DNA of 42,202 bases from Saccharofermentans sp. (lineage in GTDB: Bacteria; Bacillota; Clostridia; Saccharofermentanales; Saccharofermentanaceae), in the NCBI GenBank assembly GCA_024685385.1, contig JAIKVV010000105.1:1-42202 (forward strand). Direction: 5' to 3'. The notes beneath the pieces are model-generated. The model was not told where the DNA came from and searched no databases. It was given only the letters and a program-made list of their open reading frames with translations. Position 1 is the stretch's first letter; every line of letters begins with the position of its first letter. The position numbers and the translations under genes are program-made. Below are positions 31,429 to 42,063 of the stretch, piece by piece.

Positions 31429-33165
31429 ATGGATTATAAAGCCCAAATTGCCGCTAATATTGCCAATATAACAGATATTCCGGTAGATGAAGTATTAAAA
31501 CTCACTGAGATACCGCCTCAGCTCGACATGGGAGATTATGCTTTCCCCTGTTTTGTGCTGGCCAAGACCATGCACAAGGCTCCGCAGGCCATCGCAGCAG
31601 ATCTTGCAGCAAATGAAGCCGTTTTGAAGGGTATGGAGAATGCTGTTGATGCTGTTGCAGTCGGACCTTATCTTAATTTCAAGATCAAGAAGGATGTTCT
31701 TGCAAGAGAGATCATAAGCGAGATATTAGAAAGCGGCGATGAGTACGGCAAGAGTGATTCGGGTGAAGGCAAAAATGTCATTGTTGAGTTTTCTTCTCCT
31801 AATATCGCCAAGCCTTTCCATGTAGGCCATGCATTTACGACTCTCCTCGGGAATTCTCTTTCCAAGATCTATACGAGGCTCGGATATAACGTAATCAGGA
31901 TGAACCACCTTGGTGATTACGGCACACAGTTTGGCAAGCTCATAACGGCTTACAGGCTCTGGGGCGATGAGGATGCTCTTAACCGTGATCCGATTAACGA
32001 ACTCTTAAGGATCTATGTTAAGTTCCACGATGAAGCTGTTGCCAATCCCGAACTGGAAGACGATGCCCGCGAGAACTTCAGAAAACTGGAAGAAGGTTCA
32101 GCCGAGGAAGTTGCTCTCTGGCAAAGATTCAGGGATCTTTCCCTTGATGTCTTCAATCAGCTCTACGACAGGATGGGCATCAGTTTTGATAACTATAACG
32201 GCGAATCCTACTATGCCAAGATGGCTGATGAAGTAGTCGATATGCTTAAGGAGAAGAACCTTCTGGTCGAAAGCGAAGGCGCACAGGTCGTGCCGCTTGA
32301 TGAGTTCAACATGCCTCCTTGCATCATCTTAAAGAGTGACGGAACGACCATATATGCCACACGTGACATTGCCGCGATCCTTTACCGTTACAGGAACTAT
32401 CAGTTCGATAAGAATGTATATGTCGTCGGAATCCCTCAGGCTCTGCATTTCAGACAGGTCTTCTCTGTCCTTAAGAAGGCCGGATTTGACTGGGCAGATA
32501 ACTGTGTCCATGTCGGCTTTGGTCTCGTAAAGTTCAAGGATAATACGGCTTTCTCAACAAGAAAGGGCAATATCGTCAAACTTGACGATCTTCTCAATGA
32601 GACGGTTGCCAAGACAAAAGAGGTTATTATCGAAAATAATAAGACACGCGGCGGTGAGATGACAGATGAAGAGATCGATTTCATTGCCGAGAAGGTTGGT
32701 CTTGGAGCGGTTACATATACCTATCTCAAGGCCGGAAGAGAAAGGGACATTCTTTTCGATTGGGATGAGATGTTGGATTTTGAAGGCGATACCGCACCTT
32801 ATCTCATCTATACATATGCAAGGTCCAGATCGATCCTTCGCAAGGCAGAAGAGCAGGGATTTAAGCCCTCAGGCACAGATTCCGTCTCTGTCCTTACTTC
32901 TGATGAGGAGTATGCTCTTATCCGCAGCATGGGAGATCTTCCCGATGCGATTACGAGGGCCGCAGCAGAATATGAACCCTTCATAATCGCAAAGCAGGTA
33001 AGCCTTATTGCAAGGAACTTCAACAGATTCTATAACAATTCCAAGATCATCAATTCCGATGACGATGAATTAAGATCGGCAAGACTCACTCTTTGTGAAT
33101 GCCTCTGTGATGCGATGAAATCAGGCTTGGGTCTTCTCGGCATCGATGTAGTTGAAAGGATGTAA
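31429..33165 (+). CDS. argS: Arginyl-tRNA synthetase
   Basis: This class I synthetase charges tRNA-Arg. It has 578 residues, the usual size. The ATP site is SPNIAKPFHVGH (123-134), whose HVGH is the HIGH motif; the KMSKS counterpart is STRKGN. The N-terminal Arg-S additional domain and the C-terminal DALR anticodon domain (ending near ARNFNRFYNNSKI) are present. The ATG at 31429 follows ggaggt closely; the longer frame upstream would run through the opposite gene's start region. It is followed by the M3 peptidase gene after six bases. Confidence 0.97.
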   Translation: MDYKAQIAANIANITDIPVDEVLKLTEIPPQLDMGDYAFPCFVLAKTMHKAPQAIAADLAANEAVLKGMENAVDAVAVGPYLNFKIKKDVLAREIISEILESGDEYGKSDSGEGKNVIVEFSSPNIAKPFHVGHAFTTLLGNSLSKIYTRLGYNVIRMNHLGDYGTQFGKLITAYRLWGDEDALNRDPINELLRIYVKFHDEAVANPELEDDARENFRKLEEGSAEEVALWQRFRDLSLDVFNQLYDRMGISFDNYNGESYYAKMADEVVDMLKEKNLLVESEGAQVVPLDEFNMPPCIILKSDGTTIYATRDIAAILYRYRNYQFDKNVYVVGIPQALHFRQVFSVLKKAGFDWADNCVHVGFGLVKFKDNTAFSTRKGNIVKLDDLLNETVAKTKEVIIENNKTRGGEMTDEEIDFIAEKVGLGAVTYTYLKAGRERDILFDWDEMLDFEGDTAPYLIYTYARSRSILRKAEEQGFKPSGTDSVSVLTSDEEYALIRSMGDLPDAITRAAAEYEPFIIAKQVSLIARNFNRFYNNSKIINSDDDELRSARLTLCECLCDAMKSGLGLLGIDVVERM

Positions 33166-33171
33166 CGGTCT

Positions 33172-34881
33172 ATGGAGCAGCAGACAGGCAATTCAATGCC
33201 CGATTTCAAGGATCTTGTATACGAAAGACCCGACATTGAGGCATTCAGGAAATCCGTACGTGATATAAGGCTTAAGCTCATGACAGCCACGGATCCTGAT
33301 TTTGCGGCTGATACGCTTTTCGAGTACGAAAGGGAGATAAGCCGCATAGATACGGCTTATGCGCTCTGCAACATAAAACATGACCTGAACACCCAGGATG
33401 AGTTCTTCGTAAAAGAACTTGAGTTCTTTGATGAGGCGATAGCAACGGTTTCTGAATTACAGGCTGCCGTTTTGTCGATACTTCTGACCTGCCCCTGCAA
33501 AGAGGCTTTAAGAGAACGTTTCGGAGACATGATCTTCCGCAAGGCTCAGAACCATAAGGATACCGTTTCAGGAGAGATCCTTGGCGAACTTGTTGAGGAG
33601 TCGACACTCGAAAATGAATATTCCCAGCTTCAGTCCGAAGCATCCATAGAATTCGGGAGGGAAACGCTGAACCTTAGTCTTCTGACTCCTTATCTTGAAT
33701 CGTCCGACAGAAAGGTCAGGGCGGAGGCTTCATACGCTCTCGATAAGTATTATATGAGCCGCAAGGAGACATTTGACCGCATCTACGATGACATGGTCAA
33801 GGTAAGGACCAGAGCTGCCCATAAACTCGGCTATAAGAATTTTACCGAACTGGGCTATAAGAGGATGGAACGCTACGACTATTCGAGGGAAGATGTCGAG
33901 AAGTTCCGTGATAACATCCTCAAGTATTTTGTTCCCTTAAGCGTTCAGATCAGGAAGAACCAGCAGGAACGCTTGGGTTACGAGAAACTGATGTTCTACG
34001 ATCTGCCGGCTCTCTTCCGTGACGGAAATCCCGTCCCGTCGGTTAACCGCAAGAACTATAATGAAGCAGCAGGCAACTTCTTCCGTAAGATGTTCGGTCA
34101 CGATCCTTCTTTCTTCGATGTGTTGTCCGAGCACGGATTTACTGATCTTCTGTCGCGTCCTGCCAAGTCTACCGGCGGTTACTGCGTTTATCTCGAAGAC
34201 AATGCAATCCCTTATATCTTCATGAACGGCAACGGCACCGCAGATGATGTCGCGACTATCGTTCATGAGGGCGGGCATGCTTATGCAGCGATAAGAAGCG
34301 CTGATTCATCGCCTTTTGTTGAATGTCAGGCACCGACTCTTGAGACCTGTGAGATACATTCCACCGCTATGGAATACATGAGTTATCCCTATATGGATAT
34401 ATTCTACGGAGACAAAGCGGATCTTTACCGTCAGCTCCATATGGCTCAGGGGATCCTTTTCCTGCCATACGGCTGCATGGTCGACGAGTTCCAGCATCTT
34501 GTTTATGATAATCCCGACATGGGGATCGACGACAGGCACAAGGCCTGGAGATATCTGGAAGAGAAGTACCAGCCTTTCATTAACTATGATGACAAGCTTC
34601 CTTTCCACAGGATCGGCGGCGCCTGGCAGAAGAAGGATCATATATTTACGACGCCTTTCTATTATATTGATTATTGTCTGTCTCAGATCTGCGCTCTTGA
34701 ACTCTGGCAGGAGTCGACGCTTGATATGAAGAGCGCTCTTCAGAAATACAACGACCTTTGCATCGCCGGAGGCAACGACACCTTCCTTAATCTCATCAGA
34801 AATGCCGGAATAGATTCTCCTTTCGAGACCGATACGATCAAGAAGGTCGCCTATTCCTGCAGCAGATTCCTTGAATTATGA
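33172..34881 (+). CDS. M3-family oligoendopeptidase
   Basis: This cytoplasmic zinc metallopeptidase cuts short peptides. The 569-residue protein has the HEGGH motif (365-369) and the downstream Glu in CEIHSTAMEY (E394) that complete the zinc site. The C-terminal region carries YYIDYCLSQICALELW, typical of PepF-like M3 enzymes, including the Tyr residues that contact substrate. There is no signal peptide. It lies six bases after argS and overlaps the rRNA methyltransferase gene by four bases, so the three are probably one transcript. Confidence 0.94.
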   Translation: MEQQTGNSMPDFKDLVYERPDIEAFRKSVRDIRLKLMTATDPDFAADTLFEYEREISRIDTAYALCNIKHDLNTQDEFFVKELEFFDEAIATVSELQAAVLSILLTCPCKEALRERFGDMIFRKAQNHKDTVSGEILGELVEESTLENEYSQLQSEASIEFGRETLNLSLLTPYLESSDRKVRAEASYALDKYYMSRKETFDRIYDDMVKVRTRAAHKLGYKNFTELGYKRMERYDYSREDVEKFRDNILKYFVPLSVQIRKNQQERLGYEKLMFYDLPALFRDGNPVPSVNRKNYNEAAGNFFRKMFGHDPSFFDVLSEHGFTDLLSRPAKSTGGYCVYLEDNAIPYIFMNGNGTADDVATIVHEGGHAYAAIRSADSSPFVECQAPTLETCEIHSTAMEYMSYPYMDIFYGDKADLYRQLHMAQGILFLPYGCMVDEFQHLVYDNPDMGIDDRHKAWRYLEEKYQPFINYDDKLPFHRIGGAWQKKDHIFTTPFYYIDYCLSQICALELWQESTLDMKSALQKYNDLCIAGGNDTFLNLIRNAGIDSPFETDTIKKVAYSCSRFLEL

Positions 34882-36269
34882 AGCTTCCCGAAAAGTTCAC
34901 GAGCGAGATGAATGCCTTCTTTAAGGCATATGATGTCCCGGAAGATGGTTTCTGGGACAGTTTTGACCTGCCTTCCGAGAAGGCCATAAGGATTTCAAGG
35001 AGTAAAGCACAAGATCCTGAAGCAAGGGAAGCAGTCCTTAAGGGAACTGATTGCCATGATGATCCTGTCAGCTGGTGTGACGGCGGATATTATTCTGATT
35101 CGGATAAACCCGGCAGATCGCCTTTTTACCATGCCGGTGTTGTTTATCCTCAGGAAGCATCCGCGATGCTTCCCGCATCGATCCTAAATGCCAAGCCCGG
35201 TGACATGGTCCTTGACATGTGCGCTGCTCCAGGCGGCAAAGCTACCAGGATTGGTGAAGATCTTAAAGGAGAGGGAGTGCTCTTTGCCAATGAGATCAAT
35301 TTCAAAAGGTCCAAAGCGCTTCTTCGCAACATCGAAAGAGCAGGCATCCCGAATGCCGTCATATTGAATGAAACTCCCGAAAACATTGCTTTTGCCTTGC
35401 CCGGCTTTTTCGATAAGATAATAATCGATGCGCCATGTTCGGGCGAAGGCATGATGCGCCGTGACGACCAGGCGGTAAGGAGTTATCTTAAATTTGGTCC
35501 CGAAACAGTCATCCCTATACAAAAAGATATCCTTGAGGCAGCAGCAATATTGCTCAAGAATAAAGGAGAGATAGTTTATTCGACCTGCACTTTCTGCATA
35601 GGTGAAGATGAGGATCAGATAATATCTTTCCTTGAAAGACATCCTGAGTTTAAAGTTGTTGAACATGATCTTCCCGAAGGAGTATCCGGAAGTCCGAAAC
35701 TTAAAGGCGCAATGCGCATCTGGCCTCATTTGGCAAGAGGCGACGGGCACTTCTGTGTTCATTTGAGAAGGGATGAAGAAGGGGCTGATCCCCAATACGG
35801 CATTGATCCCCCGGTCAAAAAAAAGAATGAAGAACTTTTCGAGATGTTCATAGAAGACATCTTAAAGCCTGAATACAAGGATATGTATAAGGATTCAGTT
35901 ATCAAGGCAGGTCAGAGCCTTACGGTCCCTGCGGTAAATGACAGGCTGCTTGCAGGTCTTAAAGTGGTTAAGAACGGCATGTTCCTTGGAGAGATCGAGA
36001 CCAAGGGCAGCAAGAAGATCTTTTCGCCTTCAAACAGTCTCCCGCTCCTCCTTGATCAGAAGATGATCAGGGAAGACTCATTCATGTCGCTTCCTGCAGA
36101 TGATCTGATGCTCAATAAGTACCTCAAAGGAGAGACCATCCCGGCGTCAGAAACCCTTAAATCTTCAGGCTATATCGTAGTCGGCGTTGAAGGGTTCCCT
36201 CTGGGTCTTGGCAAGGTCCTAGGCAGCATGATCAAGAATATGTATCCTGCTTCCTGGAGAGTTGAATAA
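34878..36269 (+). CDS. rsmF: rRNA (cytosine-C5) methyltransferase, RsmF-like
   Basis: This SAM-dependent enzyme of the NOL1/NOP2/Sun family makes m5C in rRNA. The SAM site is VLDMCAAPGGKATR (111-124). The two catalytic cysteines are in DAPCSGEGM (C187) and YSTCTF (C237). The C-terminal part (about 330-463) is the RsmF-type domain related to PUA folds, which with the length of 463 residues favours RsmF over RsmB; the exact target base is inferred. It starts in an ATGA overlap with the peptidase gene. Confidence 0.9.
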   Translation: MKLPEKFTSEMNAFFKAYDVPEDGFWDSFDLPSEKAIRISRSKAQDPEAREAVLKGTDCHDDPVSWCDGGYYSDSDKPGRSPFYHAGVVYPQEASAMLPASILNAKPGDMVLDMCAAPGGKATRIGEDLKGEGVLFANEINFKRSKALLRNIERAGIPNAVILNETPENIAFALPGFFDKIIIDAPCSGEGMMRRDDQAVRSYLKFGPETVIPIQKDILEAAAILLKNKGEIVYSTCTFCIGEDEDQIISFLERHPEFKVVEHDLPEGVSGSPKLKGAMRIWPHLARGDGHFCVHLRRDEEGADPQYGIDPPVKKKNEELFEMFIEDILKPEYKDMYKDSVIKAGQSLTVPAVNDRLLAGLKVVKNGMFLGEIETKGSKKIFSPSNSLPLLLDQKMIREDSFMSLPADDLMLNKYLKGETIPASETLKSSGYIVVGVEGFPLGLGKVLGSMIKNMYPASWRVE

Positions 36270-36306
36270 AGAACCTTATATCCCGAATAATCGGAAATAA
36301 TACTTT

Positions 36307-36364
36307 AATGCGGACTGCAGATGATGTTTTTGCGGACTGTACAGTCCGCAAAGAGAGCCGCATT
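36307..36364. repeat. 24-base perfect palindrome nested in an outer inverted repeat
   Basis: A perfect palindrome occupies 36329-36352 (half-site tttgcggactgt). A further copy of tgcggactg lies at 36309-36317, exactly 22 bases upstream of the left half-site. An outer pair aatgcgg (36307-36313) and ccgcatt (36358-36364) encloses the palindrome. No T-run follows. It sits after rsmF and about 20 bases upstream of the tRNA-Glu promoter, so it could be a protein-binding site or a cruciform. Confidence 0.7.
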
Positions 36365-36382
36365 GAAGTTAAGAGTAGCCAC

Positions 36383-36411
36383 TTGCTTAATTAAAAGTCT
36401 TATGTTACTAT
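36383..36411 (+). promoter_or_regulatory. Promoter of tRNA-Glu
   Basis: TTGCTT (36383-36388) and TACTAT (36406-36411) are separated by 17 bases, and TG precedes the -10 box by one base (extended -10). The expected start lies about ten bases before the tRNA. Confidence 0.7.
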
Positions 36412-36428
36412 ATGCAAGTTACAACCAT

Positions 36429-36503
36429 GGCCCCATGGTCAAGCGGTTAAGACGGCGCCCTCTCACGGCGCAATCAGGGGTTCGAGTCCCCTTGGGGTCA
36501 CCA
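36429..36503 (+). tRNA. tRNA-Glu (CTC)
   Basis: The acceptor ggcccca/tggggtc (one G-T pair), anticodon stem gcgcc/ggcgc and loop ctctcac (anticodon CTC) fit tRNA-Glu; CCA is encoded. Confidence 0.96.
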
Positions 36504-36511
36504 GTTTTAAT

Positions 36512-36542
36512 AAAGCGCCGTTTGATGATCAAGCGGCGCTTT
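36512..36542 (+). terminator. Weak terminator-like hairpin after tRNA-Glu
   Basis: The stem aaagcgccg/cggcgcttt continues through an inner stem ttgat/atcaa, giving one long hairpin. Only three T residues follow, so some read-through into uvrA is likely; no separate uvrA promoter is evident. Confidence 0.55.
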
Positions 36543-36569
36543 GCATATCAGATAAGGTTTTTTGATCAG

Positions 36570-39545
36570 ATGGATGACGGTTTTATAAAGATAAGAGGAG
36601 CAAGAGTTCATAACCTTAAGAACATCGATGTCGATATTCCAAGGGGGAAACTTGTCGTGCTCACCGGTCTTTCGGGATCCGGTAAGAGCTCACTTGCTTT
36701 CGATACCATTTATGCAGAAGGGCAGAGGCGTTATGTTGAGTCCCTGTCTTCATATGCCAGGATGTTCCTGGGGCAGATCGATAAGCCTGATGTTGATTCT
36801 ATCGACGGACTTTCTCCTGCCATATCCATAGATCAGAAGGCAACCATAGTTAATCCCCGATCAACCGTCGGTACCGTTACTGAGATCTATGATTACTTAA
36901 GGCTTCTTTATGCGAGAGTAGGCACGCCTTATTGCCCCGAGTGCGGCACTTTGATAGAAGCATCTTCGATCGATCAGATCAAGGACAAGATATTCCTTAA
37001 GCCCGAAGGCACGAAGATGATGATAATGGCGCCTGTAGTAAGGGGCAAGAAGGGCGAATATGCCAAGCTTTTCGAAGGCCTTCGTAAATCAGGTTATTCC
37101 AGGGTCAAGGTCGACGGGATCATGTACGATCTTGAAGAGGATATTACTCTCAACAAGAACAATAAACATGACATCAGCGTAGTTGTGGACAGGCTCGCAG
37201 TAAAAGAGAGCAACACAACAAGAGTTTATGATTCCTGCGAGACGGCGCTCAAGCTTGCTCAGGGAACCATAATCGCCGAATACAGGATCAGGAATGACAA
37301 GGGAGAGGAAGAAATAGTTGAAGAATTATATTCTTCTTCCATGGCTTGCCCGAAATGCGGTTACATGATGAGTGAGATCACTCCCAGGAGCTTTTCATTC
37401 AACAACCCTTACGGCGCCTGCCCCAACTGTTCGGGTATAGGAACTCTTACCAGGGTCGATCCTGAACTTTGCGTGCAGGATCCCAATCTTTCCATCAACG
37501 AGGGAGCGGTCAGGACTGCAGGCTGGAATTTTGATGATCCCAAGAGCTGGGGAAGATGTTTTATCGAGGCTCTTTCCGAAAAGTACAAGTTTTCGCTTGA
37601 TACACCTTATTACAAGCTTCCTGCCAAGATCAAGGACCTCATCATGTACGGCAACGGCGGAGTGAAGATCAAGATAGACACCAGGAACAGCATCTACAAA
37701 AGAAGCGGTGATTACTATTCTGACTGGGAGGGTGTTGTTCCTTCGGTCATGCGAAGATACCGCGAAGCCTATTCCGATGAGGTCAGGGCTTCCTATGAGC
37801 AGTACATGTCTATAGATCTTTGTCCTGAATGTAACGGCAAGAGGCTCAGGAAGGACCGTCTCGCGATAAGGGTGGGAAAGAAGAATATTGCCGAATTCTG
37901 CGATATGCCTGTTTCCGATGCACTGGAATACACCTCGAAACTAAAGTTCAAGGGAGAAAAGGATCAGATCGCCAAGCCCATAATGACCGAGATCAGGGCG
38001 AGACTCAAGTTCCTTTCGGACGTAGGACTTGAATACATGACAATGTCCCGAGCTTCCATGACCCTTTCCGGTGGTGAAGCACAGAGGATCAGGCTTGCAA
38101 CCCAGATCGGATCTGGACTTCAGGGAGTTCTCTATGTTCTTGATGAGCCTTCGATCGGCCTTCACCAGAGAGATAATGCCAAGCTTATTGCTACATTGAA
38201 GAAACTTCGCGATCTGGGAAATACCATTATCGTCGTTGAACACGATGAAGAGACCATGCGCGAAGCTGATTATATTGTTGATATCGGCCCCAGAGCCGGC
38301 ATCGGCGGCGGAGAGGTCATTGCAACCGGCTCTGTTGAAGACATAATCGGAACAAAAGATTCAATAACCGGAGAATATCTGTCCGGAAAGAAGTTCATTC
38401 CGGTACCTTCCGACAGAAGAAAGATCCAAAAGGCTTCGATGCTCAAGATCAAGGGAGCATCAGTAAATAACCTTAAGAATATAGACGTTGATATCCCCAT
38501 CGGCTTGTTTACTTGTGTTACGGGAGTATCGGGATCCGGAAAATCATCTCTCATAGATTCGACGCTTGTGCCTTATCTTTCACATAAGCTCAACGGTGCC
38601 CGCAAGACCCGCGTACAGTGCGAGGGCGTAACGGGGCTCGAAAAACTCGATAAGATGATCTGCATCGATCAGTCCCCGATAGGCAGGACCCCGAGATCCA
38701 ATCCCGCAACATATATCGGTCTTTTTGATCTGATAAGAAAGACCTTTGCCGCAACCCAGGATGCCAAGGTCAGAGGTTACGGCCCCGGCAGGTTCAGTTT
38801 TAACGTTAAGGGCGGAAGGTGCGAAGCCTGCGCAGGCGACGGTGTCAGGAAGATAGAGATGCATTTTCTTTCCGATGTCTATGTCAAATGCGACGTTTGC
38901 GGCGGCAAAAGGTATAACAGGGAGACGCTCGAAGTCAAGTATAAAGGTAAGAATATATATGATGTTCTTGAGATGTCCGTTGACGAAGCCTGTGATTTCT
39001 TCAGTGCCGTGCCTTCAATACAGCGTAAGATAATGACCTTGAAGGATGTGGGCTTGGGTTATATCAAGCTCGGTCAGCCTTCAACGACGCTTTCGGGAGG
39101 AGAGGCCCAGAGGATCAAGCTTTCAGCTGAATTATCAAGGCGTTCGACGGGTAAGACCTTATATATCCTGGATGAGCCGACGACCGGTCTTCACATAGCC
39201 GATGTACATAAGCTTGTTGACATTTTGCAGCGACTCGCCGAAAATAATAACACCGTAGTCGTGATCGAGCACAATCTTGACGTGATCAAGACCTGTGACC
39301 ATATAATCGATCTGGGACCCGAGAGCGGTTACGGCGGAGGCAGTGTCGTTGTTACGGGAACTCCCGAAGAAGTCGCTGCCTGCAAGGAATCTTATACGGG
39401 CAAATTCCTCGCGCCCGTGCTGGCTAAGGCCAAGAAGGAAGGACAATACGCATCCAGATCGATGCTGATCGATTCTTCAAGGCTCGAACAGGAGGCGATG
39501 GACATTCTGACAGCGCCGAAGATGAGGAAAAGGAAAAGGGAATAG
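36570..39545 (+). CDS. uvrA: Excinuclease ABC subunit A
   Basis: UvrA is the damage-sensing ABC ATPase of nucleotide excision repair. Both ATPase modules are present: Walker A GLSGSGKS (33-40) and GVSGSGKS in the second half, with LSGGEAQRI signatures in each. Zinc ribbons are seen as CPECG and CPKCG/CPNCSG in the first half and [16 protein letters not shown] in the second. The ATG at 36570 matches the family N-terminus ([17 protein letters not shown]). Its ribosome site is poor (aagg, 13 bases away). The longer frame upstream reads through tRNA-Glu and is not used. The 991 residues include a short charged C-terminal extension ending in MRKRKRE. Confidence 0.95.
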   Translation: MDDGFIKIRGARVHNLKNIDVDIPRGKLVVLTGLSGSGKSSLAFDTIYAEGQRRYVESLSSYARMFLGQIDKPDVDSIDGLSPAISIDQKATIVNPRSTVGTVTEIYDYLRLLYARVGTPYCPECGTLIEASSIDQIKDKIFLKPEGTKMMIMAPVVRGKKGEYAKLFEGLRKSGYSRVKVDGIMYDLEEDITLNKNNKHDISVVVDRLAVKESNTTRVYDSCETALKLAQGTIIAEYRIRNDKGEEEIVEELYSSSMACPKCGYMMSEITPRSFSFNNPYGACPNCSGIGTLTRVDPELCVQDPNLSINEGAVRTAGWNFDDPKSWGRCFIEALSEKYKFSLDTPYYKLPAKIKDLIMYGNGGVKIKIDTRNSIYKRSGDYYSDWEGVVPSVMRRYREAYSDEVRASYEQYMSIDLCPECNGKRLRKDRLAIRVGKKNIAEFCDMPVSDALEYTSKLKFKGEKDQIAKPIMTEIRARLKFLSDVGLEYMTMSRASMTLSGGEAQRIRLATQIGSGLQGVLYVLDEPSIGLHQRDNAKLIATLKKLRDLGNTIIVVEHDEETMREADYIVDIGPRAGIGGGEVIATGSVEDIIGTKDSITGEYLSGKKFIPVPSDRRKIQKASMLKIKGASVNNLKNIDVDIPIGLFTCVTGVSGSGKSSLIDSTLVPYLSHKLNGARKTRVQCEGVTGLEKLDKMICIDQSPIGRTPRSNPATYIGLFDLIRKTFAATQDAKVRGYGPGRFSFNVKGGRCEACAGDGVRKIEMHFLSDVYVKCDVCGGKRYNRETLEVKYKGKNIYDVLEMSVDEACDFFSAVPSIQRKIMTLKDVGLGYIKLGQPSTTLSGGEAQRIKLSAELSRRSTGKTLYILDEPTTGLHIADVHKLVDILQRLAENNNTVVVIEHNLDVIKTCDHIIDLGPESGYGGGSVVVTGTPEEVAACKESYTGKFLAPVLAKAKKEGQYASRSMLIDSSRLEQEAMDILTAPKMRKRKRE

Positions 39546-39577
39546 AAAATAGATAATCAGGAATGGAAGTGATCTGA

Positions 39578-42052
39578 ATGGCAATATGCAGTAATTGCAA
39601 ACAAAGACATGCGATAGTCTTTACGAGCCGCTTTGAGAACGGCAAGCGCATAGATGAGGGTTTCTGCCTCAAGTGCGCATATAAATCGGGAATAGCCGGT
39701 ATGTCCGATATGTTTAAGGGCACCGGAGTCAACGATGACAACATCGATCAGATGAGCGACAAGATCGAAGAGATCGTCGGAAACAGCGAGATGTCAGCTG
39801 ATCCCGGCGAATTCCTGAGGTCTCTGCTCGACGAGGGCGACAACGGTTTTGACGAACTCTATGAATTCGATGAGGATTCGACCAATGTAGGCGTATCTGA
39901 TCCTGAAGAAGATACGGAAATGCCTTTCGAATCTGATGAGGATAACAAGAGCCCCTTATCCGGCCTTTTCGGGAGCATTTTCGGTAATGCAAAGCCCGGA
40001 GATGAGAAGAACGAGGAAGCCGGCAAGGACAGCAAGCAGAACGGCAAGAACGGCAGAGGGCAGCGCAAGTTCAAGTATCTCAACGAATTCGGCACAAACC
40101 TTACCGAAAGAGCAGCCGAAGGCAAGATCGACCGCATCATAGGCCGTGATACCGAGATTGACCGCTGTATCCAGATCTTGAACAGAAGGACCAAGAACAA
40201 TCCTGTTCTTATCGGTGCCCCGGGTGTCGGTAAGACTGCTGTTGCCCAGGGCCTTGCAGTCAAGATCAATGAAGGCAGCGTTCCCGAGAAACTCCTCAAT
40301 ATGCAGGTTTGGCAGCTTGACCTGCCTGCCATGGTCGCAGGCACCCAGTTCAGAGGCCAGTTCGAGAGCAGGATCAAGGGCGTCATCAATGAAGCCATTA
40401 AGGCCGAAAACATTATCCTCGTAATCGATGAGCTCCATACGATCGTAGGAGCCGGAGATGCTGAAGGGTCCACAAATGCAGCTAATATCCTCAAGCCTGC
40501 ATTGGCAAGAGGAGAACTCCGCATCCTTGGATCCACCACAACAGGCGAATATAAGAAGATAGAGAAAGATTCGGCACTTGAGAGAAGATTCCAGAAAGTT
40601 ACTCTCGATGAGCCTTCGATCGAAGATTCCATCGAGATACTCAAGGGCATCAAGGATTATTACGAGAAGCATCATAATGTGACTTATTCCGATGAAGTCC
40701 TTGAATTCGCAGTAAAGGCATCCAAGAGATATATTACCGACAGATACCTTCCCGACAAGGCTATAGACCTTATCGACGAAGCAGGTTCTGCCGCAAATCT
40801 CAAGAACATCAAACTCGTAAAGCTTGCCAATACGAAGAAGGCTTCTGAAGAGGCAAACGCTGCTTACGATGCCGCTGTCCAGGATATAACAGATAATCCT
40901 CCGAGGCCCGGATCTGAAGAAGAGCGTTATGAGAAGATAGCTGAGCTTAAGACAAACAAGGAACGTCTTGCCGAGGAACTCGAGGCTCTGGAGAATGAGA
41001 TCAAGCCTGATCCCATCCAGAAAGAAGACATAGCAAGAGTAGTTGAGATGTGGACAGGAATCCCTCTTAAGTCCATATCCGAATCTGAAGGAGACAAGCT
41101 CATCCATCTTGAAGAGCGTCTGCATAAGCGTGTCGTAGGTCAGGATCAGGCCGTAACGGCAGTTGCAGCCGCAGTAAGAAGGACCAGGTCCGGATTTACA
41201 AAGCAGCATAAGCCTACATCATTCATATTCGTAGGTCCCACGGGAGTCGGTAAGACAGAGCTCGTTAAGGCATTGGCCGAAGTAATGTTCGATACGGAAG
41301 AAGCCCTCATCAGGATAGACATGTCCGAATATATGGAACCTCATTCCGTTTCCAAGCTCATCGGATCTCCTCCGGGATATGTCGGATTTGACGATGCCGG
41401 CCAGCTTACGGAGCAGGTGAGACATAAGCCTTATTCCGTTATCCTTTTCGACGAGATAGAAAAGGCGCATCCCGATGTATTCAATCTCCTGCTGCAGGTA
41501 TTGGATGACGGTGTCTTAACCGACAGCCACGGTCTGCATGTTAATTTCGAAAATACGATCCTTATCATGACGTCCAACGCAGGCAATAATGCCAAGGCGC
41601 CGACGATCGGATTCTTCTCAGGAACACAGGAAGCATTGGAATCAAGAGTCAACAGCGCTCTTAAAGAGACCTTCAGGCCCGAATTCCTTAACCGTGTGGA
41701 TGAGACGATCATATTCAAGTCATTAAGCCGTGAAGAGATCCGCAAGATCGTTGACATCATGATGAAGGATGTCTATAAGTCTCTGGCAGACAAGAGCATC
41801 ATTGGCCACATAACTGATGCTGCCGCTTCAAGACTTGCAGAGATCGGCTACGATGAGAAATACGGAGCAAGGCCTCTTAGAAAGGCTATCAGGTCGAATA
41901 TCGAAGATAAGCTTGCCGATATGTTCCTGGCAGGATCTCTTACGGATGTTGCAGAACTTACTGTTGATTACCGTGACGGAGCCTTTGTCTTTGATTCGAT
42001 AAAGGTTGTTAAACCCCGGAAGAAGACGGGCAGGAAACCTGCTAATAAGTAA
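39578..42052 (+). CDS. Clp ATPase (HSP100) with N-terminal zinc finger, ClpE/ClpC-like
   Basis: This AAA+ unfoldase of 824 residues feeds proteins to ClpP. The N-terminus is a C4 zinc finger (C4, C7, C30, C33), like that of ClpE, followed by an acidic disordered linker (about 42-165); the usual pair of Clp-N repeats is absent. The D1 domain has Walker A GAPGVGKT (213-220) and Walker B LVIDELH (281-287). A short coiled-coil M region (about 415-475) follows. D2 has GPTGVGKT (553-560) and ILFDEIEKAH. The IGF tripeptide (677-679) matches the ClpP-docking loop. The gene lies 32 bases after uvrA with ggaagtgat before its ATG. No clpP or mcsAB genes are nearby. Confidence 0.93.
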   Translation: MAICSNCKQRHAIVFTSRFENGKRIDEGFCLKCAYKSGIAGMSDMFKGTGVNDDNIDQMSDKIEEIVGNSEMSADPGEFLRSLLDEGDNGFDELYEFDEDSTNVGVSDPEEDTEMPFESDEDNKSPLSGLFGSIFGNAKPGDEKNEEAGKDSKQNGKNGRGQRKFKYLNEFGTNLTERAAEGKIDRIIGRDTEIDRCIQILNRRTKNNPVLIGAPGVGKTAVAQGLAVKINEGSVPEKLLNMQVWQLDLPAMVAGTQFRGQFESRIKGVINEAIKAENIILVIDELHTIVGAGDAEGSTNAANILKPALARGELRILGSTTTGEYKKIEKDSALERRFQKVTLDEPSIEDSIEILKGIKDYYEKHHNVTYSDEVLEFAVKASKRYITDRYLPDKAIDLIDEAGSAANLKNIKLVKLANTKKASEEANAAYDAAVQDITDNPPRPGSEEERYEKIAELKTNKERLAEELEALENEIKPDPIQKEDIARVVEMWTGIPLKSISESEGDKLIHLEERLHKRVVGQDQAVTAVAAAVRRTRSGFTKQHKPTSFIFVGPTGVGKTELVKALAEVMFDTEEALIRIDMSEYMEPHSVSKLIGSPPGYVGFDDAGQLTEQVRHKPYSVILFDEIEKAHPDVFNLLLQVLDDGVLTDSHGLHVNFENTILIMTSNAGNNAKAPTIGFFSGTQEALESRVNSALKETFRPEFLNRVDETIIFKSLSREEIRKIVDIMMKDVYKSLADKSIIGHITDAAASRLAEIGYDEKYGARPLRKAIRSNIEDKLADMFLAGSLTDVAELTVDYRDGAFVFDSIKVVKPRKKTGRKPANK

Positions 42053-42063
42053 ATGTACAAAAA

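Noticed and set aside
36307..36364. SOS (LexA) box for uvrA
   Set aside because: The palindrome has no GAAC-N4-GTTC core, and a tRNA with its own promoter lies between it and uvrA.
39956..41209. 417-residue reading frame on the - strand opposite the Clp gene
   Set aside because: It lies wholly within a clear AAA+ gene, has no recognisable domain or ribosome site, and reflects codon bias of the + strand gene.
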